DNA of 64,000 bases from Mycobacterium sp. D16Q14 (GCA_002013415.1 MAEX01000001.1:1-64000), one strand, 5' to 3'; positions 51,716-62,172 are shown, numbered from the stretch's first letter. Notes: generated by a model not told the origin, from the letters alone. Made by a program: numbers and translations.

Positions 51716-51892
51716 TTACAGAGGTACCTGTAACTCGTCGATCAAGTTCTGAAGTTGGAAAATGACCTGGTTGTACGTGTCATCGAAACGCTGCAGATTC
51801 CACTCCGGCAGATTCATCCTGTCCATCTGGATCTGCCCGAGCATCTCGTCGTACTTACTTGCCAATTCCGCCGGAGTCGCCATGTCTGCCAT
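51716..51892 (-). CDS. Small helical protein, 58 aa
   Basis: An ORF of 59 codons from ATG 51892 to TAA 51716: MADMATPAELASKYDEML, then LPEWNLQRFDDTYNQVIF and LQNLIDELQVPL. Acidic, amphipathic helices; three Met-rich turns. It is convergent with the hypothetical gene at 51418. A WXG100-like length is noted but there is no WXG motif. No family recognised. Confidence 0.45.
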   Translation of the reverse strand: MADMATPAELASKYDEMLGQIQMDRMNLPEWNLQRFDDTYNQVIFQLQNLIDELQVPL

Positions 51893-51966
51893 TGTCCAGC
51901 AATCAACGCGGCCGCGCGCCGTAATCCGATAGATCTGCTACAGCGCGAGACCAACCAGCCGACGCA

Positions 51967-52062
51967 CCAACGGAGTCGAAGTCGCATACAAGCTTCTACA
52001 ACGTGAAGGCTGCACATACGACAACTTGGATCGCCAAACTGCGCCGTGACCTGAGCATCTAG
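51967..52062 (+). pseudogene. Degenerate second copy of the bcp 3' end
   Basis: The stretch encodes GVEVA, a short unrelated insert, then YNVKAAHTTTWIAKLRRDLS and TAG at 52060-52062. This parallels the true bcp end (GTIEVAQYNVKATGHVAKLR...). No catalytic part is present. It marks the right edge of the 51297-51966 insertion. Confidence 0.72.
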
Positions 52063-52103
52063 CGACGTCCACTCATTCCCGCTACGGGATCAGCTCCCTA
52101 GCG

Positions 52104-52274
52104 ATGACCGCGGATCCGCAATTCCCCTTGCATGTGCGACTCGATCTTCCGGCCGAGCGCACGATCATCCTCGATGGTGTGCACCGACTGCTCAAGGCAA
52201 CGCTCCTCGGGCGGCAAGCAGTTGATATCCGGTCTAGTGACGGACCAGGATCTCAACGCCATAGCGGTCTCTGA
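52104..52274 (+). CDS. Possible 56 aa fragment with a ParB-like DGVHR motif
   Basis: From ATG 52104 to TGA 52272: FPLHVRLDLPAERTIILDGV, then HRLLKATLLGRQAVDIR. The IILDG-x-HR-LLKA pattern is the core of ParB-nuclease-like folds. At 56 residues it is far shorter than any complete member, so it is either a fragment or a minimal domain. It lies in the gap between the bcp remnant and acpS; nothing else is seen in that 315 bp gap. Confidence 0.4.
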   Translation: MTADPQFPLHVRLDLPAERTIILDGVHRLLKATLLGRQAVDIRSSDGPGSQRHSGL

Positions 52275-52376
52275 ATAGACCGTCGAGCGCGAGCGTGGCG
52301 CGGGAACAACGCCGAATCTCCGCGTCAGACTCGCACTCGATGCTGGTCCTGCTCCCACTCGAGGTTACGAAGGCGG

Positions 52377-52769
52377 CTAGGCTTCCTGCTCCAGCACGAC
52401 GAACGCCGCTGCGGTGTCACCGTCATGGGTCAGGGTCACGTGCATCGTCATATCTGCCAGATACTCGGCAATCGCCCCGGAGAGCCGAATGCGCGGCCGG
52501 CCCCAGGTGTCCGTGACGACCTCGATGTCGCGATGGATGTTCTCCGGCAACACCGGCCGCTGCGAGTAGCGCGAACCCGACCACGCCTTGATGACGGCCT
52601 CCTTGGCCGCCCAGCGGGCCGCCAGGTACCGCGCCTCACCACCGGTCTTCGAGGCCGCGTCACGCCGCTCCCCCGGCGTAAACGCGGACCCGAAAGCCGT
52701 TCCGGGACTCGCTAGTTGCTCTCCGAACTCGGAGATGGTGACTAGGTCAATCCCGATACCGACAATCAC
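52377..52769 (-). CDS. acpS: Holo-ACP synthase AcpS
   Basis: 130 residues with Mg-binding Asp8 in VGIGIDLVTI and Glu in AARWAAKEAVIKAW. Transfers phosphopantetheine from CoA to the ACP domain of FAS-I (and other ACPs). Its start overlaps the fas stop by 4 bp, so it is made together with its main substrate. Length is normal. Confidence 0.95.
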   Translation of the reverse strand: MIVGIGIDLVTISEFGEQLASPGTAFGSAFTPGERRDAASKTGGEARYLAARWAAKEAVIKAWSGSRYSQRPVLPENIHRDIEVVTDTWGRPRIRLSGAIAEYLADMTMHVTLTHDGDTAAAFVVLEQEA

Positions 52770-55700
52770 CGGTGGTAGACCTCGTCCTCACTCAGGCGCG
52801 CACCCGGATCCAGCAGCATCGAAGCTTCCTGACGCTTCTCCGACTCGTCATGGTCGTGGTCGAAGCGACGTCCGTCCGGCCGCTCGTACATCGGGCGACC
52901 GCCGGCCATGGCCGAGGCCAGGCGACGTTGTCCGGACAGAACGCGCTCACGCGAACGCTTCTCGTAGTCGTCACGATCCTCGGGACGCAGCGAGGCGATG
53001 AACGCCTGCGGGTGCACGAGTGCCACCAGACCCGACACGTGACCGAAGCCGAGGCTCGTCACCAGGCCCGCCTTCAGCGGCAGCTTCTCCTTGAGCGGCA
53101 GCGACTCTCGCACCCACACGAAGTGCTGGCTGGTGGCCAGCTCGTCATCAACACAGTCCAGGCTGCGGTTCGGCGGAATGACGCCGTCGCGCAGCACCTG
53201 GCACAGGCCCAGCATCTGGAACACCGCAGCACCGCCCTTGGCGTGGCCGGTCAGGTTCTTCTGCGAGATGACGAACAGCGGCGCACCATCCGAGCGCCCC
53301 AGGGAGGACGCGAGCCGCTCATGCAGCTCGGTCTCGTTGGGATCGTTGGCGAGCGTGGACGTGTCGTGCTTGGAGATGACGGCGATGTCATCGGCTGTAA
53401 CGCCCAGCTTGTTGAGCGAGCGTGCCAGATCCGAATCCTTGCCGCCACGTCCGGCCGCCAGCGCACCCAGGCCCGGGGCCGGGATCGAGGTGTGCACGCC
53501 GTCACCGAACGACTGCGCGTACGCGACCACCGCGAGCACCGGCAGACCCATCTTGAGCGCCAGGTCACCGCGCGCCAGCAGCACGCTGCCACCACCCTGG
53601 GCCTCGACGAAGCCAAGGCGACGACGGTCGTTGGCACGCGAGAATCGCTTATCCGCAATGCCCTTGGCCCGCATCATCTCCGTGTCGGCGGTCGCCGCCA
53701 TGTCACCGAAGCCGATGATGGCCTCCAGCGTCAGGTCGTCGAATCCACCGGCCAATGCCAGATGCGCCTTGCCGAGGCGGATCTTGTCGACACCTTCTTC
53801 GACGGAGACCGCCGCGGTGGCGCATGCCGCCACCGGGTGGATCATCGAGCCGTACGAGCCGACATACGACTGAACCACGTGCGCGGCAACGACATTCGGC
53901 AGCACTTCCTGCAGGATATCGTTCGGCTTGTTACGGCCCAACAGGTTTCCGTGGTACATGGTCTGCATCGAGGTCATGCCGCCCATGCCGGTGCCCTGAG
54001 TGTTGGCCACCTGGCTCGGGTGCACCCAGCGCATCAGCTCGGTGGGGGTGAAGCCCGCCGACAGGAACGCATCCACCGTCGCGACCATGTTCCACAGCGC
54101 CACCCGGTCGATGGAGCTGACCATGTCCGGGGTGATGCCCCAGACGGTGGGATCGAAACCGGTCGGGATCTGTGCACCCACGGTCCGCGACAGCTTGGTC
54201 TTGCGCGGCACGCGAACCTCGGTGCCCGACTTGCGAGTCACCTGCCAGTCGCTGCCCTCGACCACCGGCTGGATCACCGTGTGCTCGGGGTCCCACTTCA
54301 CGAACTCACGAGCCTCGGCCTCTGTCGACACCGTGAAGGTGAAGTCCTTGTCCAGGAACACCGACACCAGCAGCGGCGAGGCGTGATCGGGGTCGATCGC
54401 ACCGTCGTCGACGAACTCGCGGACACCGATGTTGCCGACCACCTTGTCGTGGTACCGCTCCACCAACTCCGATTCCGGCACCAGCTCACCGGATTCGGTG
54501 TCGTACCAGCCGGCCTCGGGGTCGTTCTCCCACTTGACCAGTCCGGTGGTCCACGCGAGCTCCAGCACTCCGGCCGCCGACAGTTCGTCGTCGACCTCCA
54601 TCTCGTAGCGGGTACGTGAGGAGCCCAGCGGGCCCAGCTCGCCACCGCCGACGATGACCACTAGGTCTGCCGGGTCGACGTCGAGGTCGGCCCATTCCGG
54701 GGGCAGCGTCGAGGTGTATCCGCGTGGCGGAGACGGCAGTGCCGCAATGAGGTTCGGGTCGTCCTCCTCATCGGAGATGGCGGCGGCTTCAGCCTTGGCC
54801 TTGGCCTCCATGTCCTCGCGGGCCTTGGCGGCCAGCTCGGCCATGTCGAGTTCGACCTCGGCCAGCCCACCGGTGAGGTCCTTCTCGACCGGTGCCTGCG
54901 CGGCCTGCACGCGCGCTTCGGGCGAGCACAGCGCCAACAGCATGGACGCCATGTCCGCGGTGGAGTACGTGGTGACTCCCGCTTCTTCGACAGCGGTGAC
55001 GATGGCGTCGTTGTGACCCATCAGGCCGGTGCCACGGGTCCAGCCGATCAGCGCGTGCGCCAGGCTGACGCGCGATGCCCACGACGACTCCGCCTTCCAG
55101 CGCGTGACCAGTGCATCGAGAGCCGCCTTGGACTCGCCGTACGCACCGTCGCCACCGAACATGCCGCGGTTCGGTGAACCGGGCAGCACCACGTGCAGAC
55201 GCGAGGCGATATCGCGCTCTGCGCCGATGGCCGACAGACCACCGATGAGCCGTTGCACGGCCCACAACAACACCTTCATCTCCATCTCGGCACGCGAACC
55301 GGCCTCCGACAGATCCCCGACCACCTTCGGTGCGGCGAACGGGAACAGCAGTGTCGGGGTCTGTGCGTCCTTGAGGTGGATCGACATCGGCCCAAGGCTT
55401 TCCGACTGCTCGGTGCCCACCCACTGCACCAGTGCGTCGATATCGGCGTACGAGGCCATGTTGGCCGGCACCACCCACAGCTTGGCACCGAAGCGTGCGC
55501 TCTCGCGGTACAGGTTGCGGTAGAACGCCAACCGGTCCTCGTCAAGACGCGAGGTGGTGGCGACCACCGTTGCACCACCGGACAGCAGCTCGGCGACCAC
55601 CGCCGCGGCGATCGAGCCCTTGGAAGCACCCGTCACCACCGCTACCTCGTCGCCCCACGTGCCCTGCTCGGGGCTCTCAGCGCCGGCGGCGATCCGGCCG

Positions 55701-58700
55701 AAGAGCGAGGCATGCACATTGCGGCCCTGCGCCAACGACTTGCCCTGCCACCAATTGGCCTGCGTGGCAACGGCATGACCGGCGCCCTCGAACTGGCCTG
55801 CCAACTGTGCCCATTGGCTGTCGATCTCGTCTTCCTCGGTGATCCACAACCGCGCCAGATCCTCGCGAGCGCTGGCCCAGCGGTCGTCGAAGACCACTGC
55901 CTTCTTGCCGTCGAATGTCGGCGCCACCAAACGCGGCCAGTCCGAACCCAATTCGGCGGAAACCAACTCGACGAGCTCGGTGTCGGCAGCACCGTCCGGG
56001 GTGACGATCGGGGCCGACAGACCCAGCTGGTCGAGCACCAGACGCGCGGCCGAGGCGAGCACACCATCACGCCCAGTGATCTGGTCGGTGAACTCGCTCA
56101 GTGCGGCGGCGTCGACAGTCGCGCCGCCGGCACCACCCGCCGAGGGCAGAGACACGCCGACACCACGACGCCCCGCCACCGCAGCGACGGCCGCGTCGAT
56201 CGCCGCGTCGACGGCATTACCGTCGGCCAACGTGCTGGGCGCCAAACCACCGAGATCGCCGCCACGGACGCTGATGCCCTCACGGGTGCCCAGCGACAGC
56301 TCGACGGTGACGTGCTTGACCCAGCCCGGACCGAGTTCCCAGGTCTTGGTGACCCGCTCGCCGATGGCGGCCGGACGCTTACCCGACGGCCCGAAGACCG
56401 TCTTGAGCTGATCGTTGATCGAGTCCGAAAGCACCGGACCGAAGGGCTTGTAGGTACGCGCCAACTTGGTGACCTGCGTCCGCAATCCGGACAGATCCGC
56501 CTCTGCGGCACCGTCAATGGCGCTCAGGTTGAGCTCGGAGCCCAGGTCGACCAGCAGCTGGTTGCGACGCGAGGACGCACCGTCGGTGAGGCTCTCGATG
56601 GAGTCCACCGGCTCGATCTGGTCGATGCGCATCTTCGTCGAGAGCGCGATCAGCGCGAGCGTCGCATCGGAGGCATCGAACCCGATGTCGTCCGGCCGCG
56701 GGCCGCCGCTGGGCACTGCAGGGGCGGCAGCGGGAGCCGGAGCAGCCTCGGCGGAACCGGAGGCGGCCGCAGTGCTTTCCACGGGCTCCTCGAGCTCAGG
56801 CTCGGGCTCAGGATCGCTGTCCGTCCCGAACAGCACCGCGTGGTCGCGCTCGACGTTGAGCACCTCGATCGAGCTGTGACTGTATTCGGGCAGCTTCAGG
56901 GTGTTGTTGGCCAGACCGGCGACGGTCGGCATCGACTTCACACCCACCTCGACGAACCGCTCCACGCCGAGGCCGCCGGCAGCCTCCTCGGTGAACAGCA
57001 GGTCCTGGGTCTCGATCCACCGCACCGGGCTGGCGAACTGCCAGGCAAGCAGCTCGATAAGAACCTTGCGGCACAACAACACCGGCTTCTCGTTGCGCCA
57101 GGTGTCGTAATCGGCGAGCACCTCGTCGAGCGGTTCGGCGGGAACCAGATCGCGGATCTCCTGGATGAATTCACGATCCAGGGTGAACGGCTTGGGCACC
57201 AGGTTCGGGATGTACTTGCCGATGATCAGGTTCGGATCACCGTCCATGGGCAGCACCCGCTCCAGGGACCGGCGGAACTCGGCAACGCCGACCCGCAGCA
57301 CCTCGGAGTGGAACGGCACATCAATGCCCGGCACCATGATGAAGGAGCGACGGCCACCGAACTCTTCGCGACGCTTCTCGACCTCGGCCTCCAACAGCTC
57401 CAGGCCACGCACCGTTCCGGCGATGGCGTACTGCGAGCCCCGCAGGTTGAAGTTCACGATCTGAAGAAACTCACCACTGCGTTCTGCGATCCCCGCGACA
57501 AACGCCTGAACGTCGGCGTCCTCCAGACCGATCTGCGACGGGCGGATCGCGGCCAGGCGGTAGTTGCTGCGGCCCTGCTCATCGCGCGGCACGATGTCGT
57601 GCATCGCCGACCCACGGTGGAACACCACCTCGAGCAGACCATCCTGCGGGATGACGCCACTGACCGTGGCCAGCGCGGTGTACTCGCCAACGGAGTGACC
57701 ACAGGTGATGGCGTCCTCGACGAACGAACCGGATTCCTTCATCTCGGCGATCTGCGCGGTGGCCAACGTAGCCATGGCCACCTGGGTGAACTGCGTCAGG
57801 TACAGCACGCCCTCGGGGTGCTGGTAGTGGACACCACCGGCGATGAGGCTTGTCGGGTTGTCCTTGACCACGTGCAGCACGGAAAAGCCGAGACGCTCAC
57901 GGGTGAACTTGTCGGCCTTGTCCCAGACCTTGCGAGCGGCCTTGGAGCGTGAACGCACGTCCATGCCCATGCCCTTGTGCTGGATGCCCTGCCCCGGGAA
58001 GGCGTACACGGTCTTGGGGGCCGCGAGCCGGGCGGTCGCCGACATCACGAGGTCGGTACCGACCTTGGCCTGAACCTCCACAACCTCTGCGCCGGAATCG
58101 ATTCCGACACGGTCCACCCGCACGTCGACCTCATCGCCCGGCTGCACCATGCCCAGGAATCGAGAGGTCCAGCCGACCAGTGTGCGCGGCGGAGTGCTGG
58201 AAGCGTCGGCGGAGGTCACCACGTGCTGCGCGGCGGCCGAAAGCCACATGCCGTGCACGATGGGCGATCCCAGCCCGGCCAGCAGCGCTGCCGACTTGTC
58301 GGTGTGGATCGGGTTGTGATCACCCGAGACCACCGCGAACGCCCGCATGTCGGTCGGCGCGAAGATCTTGGCATCACGGCGGCGACGACGAGTGGTGTCC
58401 TCTTCGTGCTCGGAAAGCGCACCACCGGCACGCACCGGGTCGGTGAGTTCGGCTGCCCCGTTTCGGCCCAGAATCGCAAACCGCTCCTGCAGCGTGGCCA
58501 GCACCGTGCCGTCGGCCGCCGCCACCGTGACCTCGACCGGAACAACGCGGCCGACCTCGGTATCGGTGGCCGTGGAAGCCGTTGCAGTGACGGTAAGTTC
58601 GGCGGCCTCTGCGGGAAGGGCCGAGATCAGGTGCGCAGCGTGATCCAGGTGCACCAGCGAGAGCAGACCCTCAATGACGCCCGTGCCGTCCTCAGTCTTG

Positions 58701-61700
58701 GCATCACCGATGGCGGCGAACACGGCGGGCCAGCACAGGCCGACCAGCGCGTCCGGCACGATCGACGATCCGGGCGCCAGCGGCGACGGCAGCACGGCGG
58801 TGACGCCGGTGTGGTCGGCGACACGTTCCGGATCCCACTGCGCGACAACACGTGCCGCGCCATTCTGGACAGCCGGAAGGCCTGCCTGATCCTCCGCGCC
58901 GGCGGCTACCGCGAGCACGGTCCGCATGGCGGCGGCCGCGGCCTCGGTGGTCACCACCGGGGTACCACCGTCGCGAGTCGTGACAGGCAAAGTCAGGTCG
59001 ATATCGATCCAGATACCCGACAGCGGCACGCTCAGACGCACCGAGTCGTCGCCGGTGACCTCGAGACGTGCACCGGTCGACGGATGCGAGGCGGTGCGGT
59101 CCTCGAAGACCTGCCAGGCGCCATCGGGAGCGATCCGGTGTACCGGGTTGACGGCAATGCGTCCGGACCACAGCACATCTGGCGCGTCCAGCACGCTGGC
59201 CAACGGACCCTCGACATCCCAGCGGCGGCGCAGACGCGAACGCACCGGCAACGGCTCCGCACCGGTGGCGACAACCTCGTCGATAGCGGTCTGCTCGAAC
59301 CGGTTGAGCAGGTCGCCCACCGGCTCGTCGACCCGGGTGATCCCGGCGACCGCGGCGGTGCCGGGGATGATGCATACCTGCTCGGCGGTGTAGCGCGCGT
59401 CGTGGGCCTGCCACAGCGAGTCGCTGCGCCACCAGCGGCGCACATCTTTGTCGATGACGGGCACGAAATTGACGGGCTTACCCAGCGTCTTGCACAGCGC
59501 GACGAAGAAGGGCACGTCGGCCGGGTGCAGCTTGATGGCCTCGGCATCGGGGTAGCGCTGCAGCAGTGCCGCGATGGCATCGGCCGGGCGTTCCACCAGC
59601 GTCTCGTCGGCGAACAGCGTCTCGACAGGACCGGACTCCTTGGGATGCAACCGAGCCTCGGCGCGCTTGAGCATCTGCTCGAATCGATCGCGCCAGGTGA
59701 TATCCAGCCACGGCGAGTGCGCCACTGCGGTATCGGCGGTGCTGTCACCGTCACCGATGGACAGCTCCACGTAGCGATTCAGCCACTGCGCGTATGTCAT
59801 TTCGGCGACATCACCGAAGTACTGCTTGGCGGTCAGCTCCATCGCGGCGATGATCTCGTCGCGGCGCTTGGACACCGCATCCTCATCACCGGCGACATCA
59901 TCAAGCAAACGACCGCAGCGGGAGGCCGCGTTGTCGATCTCGTGAATGTCCGCACCCAGCTGGCTACGCCCGGAAGCCATGCCGCCCTGGGCTTTTCCGG
60001 CGGGAACCCATTCAGGAGTGCCTTGGGTCTCGACCAGCATCTGCTTGACCGACGGCGAGGTGGTGGCCTCCAGTGTGGCCATGGCCGCAGTGCCGACCAG
60101 GATGCCGTCGACCGGCATCAGCGGGAATCCGAACTTCAATGCCCAACGGCCGCTGAGGTATTCGGCAGCCTGCTCGGGCGTGCCAATGCCGCCACCGACA
60201 CATACGGTGATGTTGGAGCGCGAACGCAGCTCCGAGTAGGTGGCCAGCAGCAGGTCGTCGAGGTCCTCCCAGGAGTGGTGTCCACCGGCGCGGCCACCCT
60301 CGACGTGCATGATGATCGGACGGGTCGGGACCTCGGCGGCGATGCGCACGACGGAGCGGATCTGCTCGACCGTGCCCGGCTTGAACACGATATGGCTGAA
60401 GCCGATCTCGGTGAGCTCGTCGATGAGCGCGACGGCCTCTTCCAGCTCGGGAATACCGGCGGTCACGACGACACCGTCAATAGGCGCACCGGCCTGACGG
60501 GCCTTCTGTACCAAACGCTTCGAGCCAACCTGCAGCTTCCACAGGTAGGGATCCAGGAACAAAGAGTTGAACTGGATCTGACGCCCCGGCTCCAGGAGAC
60601 CGGTGAGCTCTTCTATGCGGGCATTGAAGATCTCTTCGGTGACCTGCCCGCCGCCGGCGAGCTCGGACCAGTGGCCCGCGTTGGCCGCGGCCGCAACGAT
60701 TTTCGAATCGACGGTGGTCGGGGTCATGCCCGCGAGCAGAATCGGTGAACGTCCGGTGAGGCGGGTGAACTTGGTGGACAGCTTCACCGAACCGTCGGGC
60801 AGCGACACCACGGTGGGCGCGAAGCTGGTCCAGGCGCGGGCCACCTCGGGAACCGCACCGTGCGTAAACAGGTTTCGCTGTCCCCCGCGGGTGGCGGTGG
60901 GCACGATGCCGATCCCCAGGCCACGGATGACCGGGGCGGTCAGGCGAGTCAGGAGATCGCCGGGACCCAGGTCCAGGATCCAGCGCGCGCCGGCGTCAGC
61001 GACATGGTTCACCTCGTTCACCCAATCGACCGGGGTGACGAGGATGGACTCGGTCAGGGCCTTGGTCAGTTCGACGTCGAGCCCTGCGGCCGCCGCCCAG
61101 CGACCGGCGATCTCCACGCCGTCGGCCAGGCGTGGAGTATGGAAGCCGACCTCCACATTGACCGGGTCGAAGACCGGGCTGAAGACCGCGCCTCCGCGCA
61201 CCTTGTCCTTGCGCTCGGCGGCCTCGCGGTCGGCGATCTGTTCGCAGTACAACTCGAAACGCGACAGCTGCTCGGGAGTGCCGGTGATGACGACGGAGCG
61301 GCGCCCGTTACGAATGGACAGCGCGGGCGGCTGAACGGTACGGACGTCCTGGGCAAACTCGTCAAGAAGCGCCTTGATGCGTTCGGGGTCGACATTGGTC
61401 ACCGACACCATGGGTGTGCGGTTGCCGCGCACCACGATGCCGCGGCGGCGCGCGACCAGGGTGGCAGCGGCACCTACCAGCTGAGCGATGGCCAGCAGCT
61501 CGACATCGCGCGCACCATGGCCCTTGAGCGCCTCGACGGCCAGCACACCCTGCGAGTGCCCGATGACGGCGACCGGTGGCAGCTGCGCCACATCGAGGCC
61601 CTGGATCTTCAGCGCACGGACCGCGGCCAGCTGCGCCAGTAGTACACCGGGCATGGACACCGCGGCCGAGGTCAGCTGCGCGGCGGCGGGTACGGGCTCC

Positions 61701-62020
61701 TCAGCGGTCAGCGCACGCACCCAGGCGAGCGGGGTGAAACCGACCGGACGCACGACCACGAGTTCCTTGGCGACAGGCTCCAGCCGCAGCTCGGCCTCAC
61801 CGGCGAGGGTGGCCAGCTCCGATTCGATACCGGCCGAAGCCGCCAGTTCTGCGAGTGATTCCAGCCAGTCGCTGCCTTGACCTCCGAAGGCCACTGCGTA
61901 GGGCTCACCGGACTCCAGACGGTCGATCAGCGCTGGGCCCGCACTGGGGCCCGGATCGACCGCGCCGTTTGCGTCGGGATCCTCAGCGCTGGTCACCTTG
62001 TCGTATTCGTTGATCGTCAC
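52766..62020 (-). CDS. fas: Type I fatty acid synthase FAS-I
   Basis: 3084 residues carrying all FAS-I domains in the mycobacterial order. Acetyltransferase: GHSQGVLAVEAL, Ser156. Enoyl reductase: about 410-900, LLAGMTPTTVD and VCVGGGIGTPEQ. MaoC-like dehydratase: SGDHNPIHTDK near 1236. Malonyl/palmitoyl transferase: GHSVGEYTAL, Ser1443. ACP: DGASSRRNQLL, phosphopantetheine Ser near 1815, after an Ala/Pro linker. Ketoreductase: TGASKGSIAAAV near 2130. Ketosynthase: ACATAAVSV, Cys about 2733. It makes C16-C26 acyl-CoAs for phospholipids and mycolate precursors. Upstream are palindromes that fit FasR control. Confidence 0.98.
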   Translation of the reverse strand: MTINEYDKVTSAEDPDANGAVDPGPSAGPALIDRLESGEPYAVAFGGQGSDWLESLAELAASAGIESELATLAGEAELRLEPVAKELVVVRPVGFTPLAWVRALTAEEPVPAAAQLTSAAVSMPGVLLAQLAAVRALKIQGLDVAQLPPVAVIGHSQGVLAVEALKGHGARDVELLAIAQLVGAAATLVARRRGIVVRGNRTPMVSVTNVDPERIKALLDEFAQDVRTVQPPALSIRNGRRSVVITGTPEQLSRFELYCEQIADREAAERKDKVRGGAVFSPVFDPVNVEVGFHTPRLADGVEIAGRWAAAAGLDVELTKALTESILVTPVDWVNEVNHVADAGARWILDLGPGDLLTRLTAPVIRGLGIGIVPTATRGGQRNLFTHGAVPEVARAWTSFAPTVVSLPDGSVKLSTKFTRLTGRSPILLAGMTPTTVDSKIVAAAANAGHWSELAGGGQVTEEIFNARIEELTGLLEPGRQIQFNSLFLDPYLWKLQVGSKRLVQKARQAGAPIDGVVVTAGIPELEEAVALIDELTEIGFSHIVFKPGTVEQIRSVVRIAAEVPTRPIIMHVEGGRAGGHHSWEDLDDLLLATYSELRSRSNITVCVGGGIGTPEQAAEYLSGRWALKFGFPLMPVDGILVGTAAMATLEATTSPSVKQMLVETQGTPEWVPAGKAQGGMASGRSQLGADIHEIDNAASRCGRLLDDVAGDEDAVSKRRDEIIAAMELTAKQYFGDVAEMTYAQWLNRYVELSIGDGDSTADTAVAHSPWLDITWRDRFEQMLKRAEARLHPKESGPVETLFADETLVERPADAIAALLQRYPDAEAIKLHPADVPFFVALCKTLGKPVNFVPVIDKDVRRWWRSDSLWQAHDARYTAEQVCIIPGTAAVAGITRVDEPVGDLLNRFEQTAIDEVVATGAEPLPVRSRLRRRWDVEGPLASVLDAPDVLWSGRIAVNPVHRIAPDGAWQVFEDRTASHPSTGARLEVTGDDSVRLSVPLSGIWIDIDLTLPVTTRDGGTPVVTTEAAAAAMRTVLAVAAGAEDQAGLPAVQNGAARVVAQWDPERVADHTGVTAVLPSPLAPGSSIVPDALVGLCWPAVFAAIGDAKTEDGTGVIEGLLSLVHLDHAAHLISALPAEAAELTVTATASTATDTEVGRVVPVEVTVAAADGTVLATLQERFAILGRNGAAELTDPVRAGGALSEHEEDTTRRRRRDAKIFAPTDMRAFAVVSGDHNPIHTDKSAALLAGLGSPIVHGMWLSAAAQHVVTSADASSTPPRTLVGWTSRFLGMVQPGDEVDVRVDRVGIDSGAEVVEVQAKVGTDLVMSATARLAAPKTVYAFPGQGIQHKGMGMDVRSRSKAARKVWDKADKFTRERLGFSVLHVVKDNPTSLIAGGVHYQHPEGVLYLTQFTQVAMATLATAQIAEMKESGSFVEDAITCGHSVGEYTALATVSGVIPQDGLLEVVFHRGSAMHDIVPRDEQGRSNYRLAAIRPSQIGLEDADVQAFVAGIAERSGEFLQIVNFNLRGSQYAIAGTVRGLELLEAEVEKRREEFGGRRSFIMVPGIDVPFHSEVLRVGVAEFRRSLERVLPMDGDPNLIIGKYIPNLVPKPFTLDREFIQEIRDLVPAEPLDEVLADYDTWRNEKPVLLCRKVLIELLAWQFASPVRWIETQDLLFTEEAAGGLGVERFVEVGVKSMPTVAGLANNTLKLPEYSHSSIEVLNVERDHAVLFGTDSDPEPEPELEEPVESTAAASGSAEAAPAPAAAPAVPSGGPRPDDIGFDASDATLALIALSTKMRIDQIEPVDSIESLTDGASSRRNQLLVDLGSELNLSAIDGAAEADLSGLRTQVTKLARTYKPFGPVLSDSINDQLKTVFGPSGKRPAAIGERVTKTWELGPGWVKHVTVELSLGTREGISVRGGDLGGLAPSTLADGNAVDAAIDAAVAAVAGRRGVGVSLPSAGGAGGATVDAAALSEFTDQITGRDGVLASAARLVLDQLGLSAPIVTPDGAADTELVELVSAELGSDWPRLVAPTFDGKKAVVFDDRWASAREDLARLWITEEDEIDSQWAQLAGQFEGAGHAVATQANWWQGKSLAQGRNVHASLFGRIAAGAESPEQGTWGDEVAVVTGASKGSIAAAVVAELLSGGATVVATTSRLDEDRLAFYRNLYRESARFGAKLWVVPANMASYADIDALVQWVGTEQSESLGPMSIHLKDAQTPTLLFPFAAPKVVGDLSEAGSRAEMEMKVLLWAVQRLIGGLSAIGAERDIASRLHVVLPGSPNRGMFGGDGAYGESKAALDALVTRWKAESSWASRVSLAHALIGWTRGTGLMGHNDAIVTAVEEAGVTTYSTADMASMLLALCSPEARVQAAQAPVEKDLTGGLAEVELDMAELAAKAREDMEAKAKAEAAAISDEEDDPNLIAALPSPPRGYTSTLPPEWADLDVDPADLVVIVGGGELGPLGSSRTRYEMEVDDELSAAGVLELAWTTGLVKWENDPEAGWYDTESGELVPESELVERYHDKVVGNIGVREFVDDGAIDPDHASPLLVSVFLDKDFTFTVSTEAEAREFVKWDPEHTVIQPVVEGSDWQVTRKSGTEVRVPRKTKLSRTVGAQIPTGFDPTVWGITPDMVSSIDRVALWNMVATVDAFLSAGFTPTELMRWVHPSQVANTQGTGMGGMTSMQTMYHGNLLGRNKPNDILQEVLPNVVAAHVVQSYVGSYGSMIHPVAACATAAVSVEEGVDKIRLGKAHLALAGGFDDLTLEAIIGFGDMAATADTEMMRAKGIADKRFSRANDRRRLGFVEAQGGGSVLLARGDLALKMGLPVLAVVAYAQSFGDGVHTSIPAPGLGALAAGRGGKDSDLARSLNKLGVTADDIAVISKHDTSTLANDPNETELHERLASSLGRSDGAPLFVISQKNLTGHAKGGAAVFQMLGLCQVLRDGVIPPNRSLDCVDDELATSQHFVWVRESLPLKEKLPLKAGLVTSLGFGHVSGLVALVHPQAFIASLRPEDRDDYEKRSRERVLSGQRRLASAMAGGRPMYERPDGRRFDHDHDESEKRQEASMLLDPGARLSEDEVYHR

Positions 62021-62172
62021 GTCGCCGCTACCCGTCTTTCCGTCAGTCGTGAATCCAGCCGCACCCGTGTCGTCGTCCTTGTCGATCGGGGGCGTTGAGG
62101 CACGTGCATCCGCACCATCACCGCAGGTCTGGACTTAAGAGTGTCATAAGAGGGGTGACGATTTCTTCTGGC

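Noticed and set aside
51716..51892. WXG100 (EsxA-like) protein
   Set aside because: The length is too short and no W-x-G turn is present, although the protein is helical and lies in accessory DNA.
52772..60748. Very long plus-strand open frames (615, 919 and 923 codons) opposite fas
   Set aside because: They are antisense shadows of the GC-rich fas gene. They have no domains, and the minus strand encodes a complete FAS-I.
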